NCBI RefSeq assembly: GCF_001632365.1
Contig: NW_024468519.1
Coordinates: 258,831-322,830, forward strand
Length of the DNA: 64,000 nt
Direction of reading: 5' to 3'
Source: Laetiporus sulphureus 93-53
Taxonomy: Eukaryota; Basidiomycota; Agaricomycetes; Polyporales; Laetiporaceae
In this document: positions 61,585 to 64,000 of the stretch, piece after piece
How positions within the stretch are numbered: position 1 is the first letter of the stretch
How the letters are laid out: each line of letters starts with the position of its first letter
Translations under genes and position numbers: made by a program
Notes under the pieces: model-generated
The model's database searches: none
Seen by the model: the letters and a program-made list of their open reading frames with translations, nothing else
Told to the model about the DNA's origin: nothing

Positions 61585-61961
61585 CACTCATTGATGATTC
61601 ACGATTGATGACTAGATGGCAATCTTTGTACTGTCGTAATGGTGTAATGATTCATTTTGGCTCCAATTCATTCCTGTGCGCGCAGCGGAGACGATTGCCT
61701 TGAGGGCCGGTGCTCATTGAAAGCCAGCAATCAGTGTGCCGTTGACCTTTCTCAGAATCTGGATGGGTCATACGTGGACTAGTCTTGCGCCTCGAATTTG
61801 AGATACCACAACAGTTCAATTGACGGACGCTCCCAGCACGTGGAAACAATTGTATTATCGTACATCTTCTCAAGGAGTCCTTGAGAAGACGTTGAGCCGG
61901 TTCACTTCAAAAGGACGTATCGCTCGACCAAGCATTCCCAGCCAAAGGCCCTCCTTGAACG
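61585..61961. other. Intergenic, promoter of kelch gene
   Basis: 377 bp between two same-strand genes, no coding motif. Confidence 0.45.
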
Positions 61962-63249
61962 ATGCCCGTTGCTCGCTGGTCCCTCCTCTCAAAGGCTCCT
62001 CAGATCGCTCGTTCCTCCCATTGTGCAACTGCATTCCCATCTGGATCTCTTATAATATATGGAGGGGAACTGAAAGCGCGCATCCCCGTTGATTCGGCAA
62101 ATGTGCAAGGGGATGGGGTAATCAAAGGATCGGTGCATCTCTTCGATGCTTCGTTGACGGATGGAGAACCAAAGAGCCACCTTCCACAAGGCTGGCGCAC
62201 CATCTGCCCGTCGGTCAACGACATCAAGTCATCGGCCGAGTCTATTCCCGATGCGAGAGTAGGCGCTACAATGGTCCATGAAGGTGGAAACCTCTACATA
62301 TGGGGCGGACGCGGAGGTGTCGACATGGCCCCGCTTGATTCCCCGCAAGTGGGCATATGGCGAGGCAAATTGAAAACAAATACCGCAGGCGGAGATAACC
62401 GTATCGTTTGGGAACAGATTGGGGGACGTGGCATTCAGCCGGAGCCTAGGAGTTATCACACTGCCATTGCACATGAGGTACAGTGCAAGCCAATGCACAG
62501 CGGACCTGCAAGTAACCCTTGTCCACATATAGGGAAGGATATACATCCATGCAGGATGTCCCGTGTCCGGTCGGCTCAGTGGCCTTCACTCCTTTGACGT
62601 ACACAGTGGAAAATGGCAGGAACTTGCGTCAGGTCCTGACCCTGCTCGTGGTGGGACCTCCCTCGTGGCAGTGAAGCTGGAACATGAGGGATCGGCTTTG
62701 CTCAGATACGGGGGTTAGCAGTTTCGTATCAAAGCGTTCATAGTCCGTGGCTCATCGTAATGAACAGGCTTTAGCGGATATGAACTACCCTCAGCTACGG
62801 GTGTTTTAGACGTCTACACTGTTCGTGAGAACAAGTGGTACACAGTCGAGCCCGCTGCGGATCCGATTCATGGCCATCCGGGTGCCCGCTCCGTGCATGG
62901 ATTCCAACGATTCCAGTCGACATCACCATCGCTTGCTTCAGCTGTTGCTGTACTATTCCATGGCGAGCGCGATGCGAGCAAGCTAGGGCACGCCGGCGCG
63001 GGGACATTCTGGGACGACGTCTGGCTGCTTCTCAAGGATAAGTCCAACGACAACACTGAAGGTTGGACATGGAAGAAGGTAGACATACTCAAAGCTGTGG
63101 AAGGCAGCATTGCGATACCGGAAGGCAGAGGTTGGTTTGCATCTGCTGAATACGTAGAGCGCGGGAACAGCAGGATCTTCATGCATGGCGGGCTGTTGTC
63201 ATCCAATGAAAGAAGTGACGAACTATGGCAACTAGAGATTGAGCAGTAG
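61962..63249 (+). CDS. Kelch-repeat beta-propeller protein
   Basis: 392 aa. Exons: 61962-62477, 62533-62713, 62768-63249, exactly 393 codons. Kelch blade signatures recur: SSHCATAF with LIIYGGELKA, ARVGATMVHEGG with LYIWGGRGG, RSYHTAIAHE with IYIHAGC, ARGGTSLVAVKLE with LLRYGGFSGYE, HGFQRFQS with AVAVLFHGE, and a last blade with RGWFASAEYV and RIFMHGG. This gives about six blades, each carrying the paired glycines. There is no signal peptide, F-box or other domain, so it is probably a cytosolic scaffold. The family includes Tea1-like and nitrile-specifier-like proteins, but a specific role cannot be read here. Confidence 0.87.
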
Positions 63250-63319
63250 CATTCCGTACACAGTCCAGCAATGTATGTAGTAGTTAGCTTCCGTGAGTAT
63301 CAACCCGCCTAAGCCTCTT

Positions 63320-64000
63320 CTATTGCAGGTCAGGTGGCGAGGAGGATGTATTGACCGCTTGTGCCCGCCGATCTAGCTCTGTATTGAAGCGTTCCTATAT
63401 GCAACAATGTGCTCAGTGAAATGCATCGATCGTCACTCGTACCAGTGTCGAACGTACGATTCTCTCGAAACCAACAAGAGCGCCGAAGGCGTCCAGTCGT
63501 TCCTGAACCGTCATGCCTAGGAACTCGTCCAAAGACACTTGCGAGAGGATGATCGATGCAGCGAAGGAGTTCATCCCATCAACTTGAGCTAGATCTGGCT
63601 CACCCTGTAGACAGACACGTATGAGTTGATTCAGGTAGTTGCACAAGGTTATCACCGACGTCTTGCTCATCCAAGTCGAGCCATTCGCGGCTACCCCACA
63701 GCACGTTTCCGAGAGGAGTTCTGCTCTGGGCCTGATCACCGAAGCGCCTCACAAGCAGTGCAGCCTCCTCGACACTTGAGGCGAAGGCGCAGGAAATGAC
63801 TGAGCCTGAGCATTTTGATTGATATGCATCGGCAATGTTCAGATATCTGCGCATCTTCTTCACAGCCTTAATGATAAAGGGAGGAAAGGGATAGAGCATC
63901 ACTCCTGGAGTTCCTTTTATCTCCCTGTAGGCATGGCTCGATGGGAATCCTTCGAAGAGCACCAGAACTCGCATGAATCGCCAAGAGAGCTCAGATAGTG
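63320..64000 (-). CDS. XPF-like / Zip2-SHOC1-like protein, 3' part only
   Basis: The 3' end of a gene that runs off the right edge. Visible exons are 63660-(64000), 63458-63604 and 63320-63394, all in phase. The readable part has EGFPSSHAYREIKGTPGVML, an XPF-nuclease-like strand (SCAFASSVEEAALLVRRFGD), GNVLWGSREWLDLDEQD, then a helix-hairpin-helix-like end (DGMNSFAASIILSQVSLDEF, MTVQERLDAFGALVGFERI). The layout suits the nuclease-dead XPF-like proteins of meiosis (Zip2/SHOC1/Spo16 partners), but that match is from memory of the pattern and is tentative. No ERKxxxD nuclease motif is visible in this piece. Confidence 0.5.

Overview
The window is nuclear DNA of a filamentous basidiomycete, most likely an agaricomycete. 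Genes are densely packed on both strands. Almost all are broken by many introns of about 45-70 nt with GT/AG ends and CTGAC/CTAAC-like branch sites, and the best protein matches are fungal and mushroom-like. I rebuilt exon chains by hand from frame continuity and family landmarks. Total coding length divisible by three was used as a check, and it held for every complete gene except CSN2; the TAF2 first exon is also uncertain.

Layout. 1-4.7 kb: a sparse region with two tiny paralogous double-stranded-RNA-binding-domain (dsRBD) genes. 4.7-15.2 kb: USP39/Sad1 (-), RSM22 (+), mitochondrial uL1 (-), an empty 1.9 kb, mitochondrial mL40 (+), CSN2 (-). 15.9-32 kb: FAB1 (+), LTV1 (-), and TAF2 with three C-terminal bromodomains (+). 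32.2-36.2 kb: a UBA/UIM ubiquitin-hydrolase-like protein (-), MED11 (+), TBCA (-). 36-48 kb: a gene-poor, regulatory-looking region with two paralogous bHLH transcription factors (-), a four-helix membrane protein (-), a 338-bp foldback element and a possible small gene. 48-64 kb: ATG27 (-), NUO49 (+), NIF3 (-), a dithiol glutaredoxin (+), an RRM-less CstF-64-like protein (+), beta-COP (+), a purine-cytosine permease (+), a kelch protein (+), and the 3' part of an XPF-like meiotic-type protein (-) running off the right edge.

Most of the content is housekeeping: mitochondrial translation and respiration (RSM22, uL1, mL40, NUO49), splicing and 3'-end processing (USP39, CstF-like), transcription (TAF2, MED11, bHLH pair), ubiquitin/NEDD8 control (CSN2, DUB-like), and membrane traffic (FAB1, ATG27, beta-COP). 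Several gene pairs share short head-to-head promoters. The points most worth a second look are the twin mini-dsRBD genes with matching micro-exons, a 2-nt exon in NUO49, the TAF2-bromodomain fusion, a DUB-like protein that seems to lack its catalytic cysteine, a start codon split by an intron, and the foldback element.
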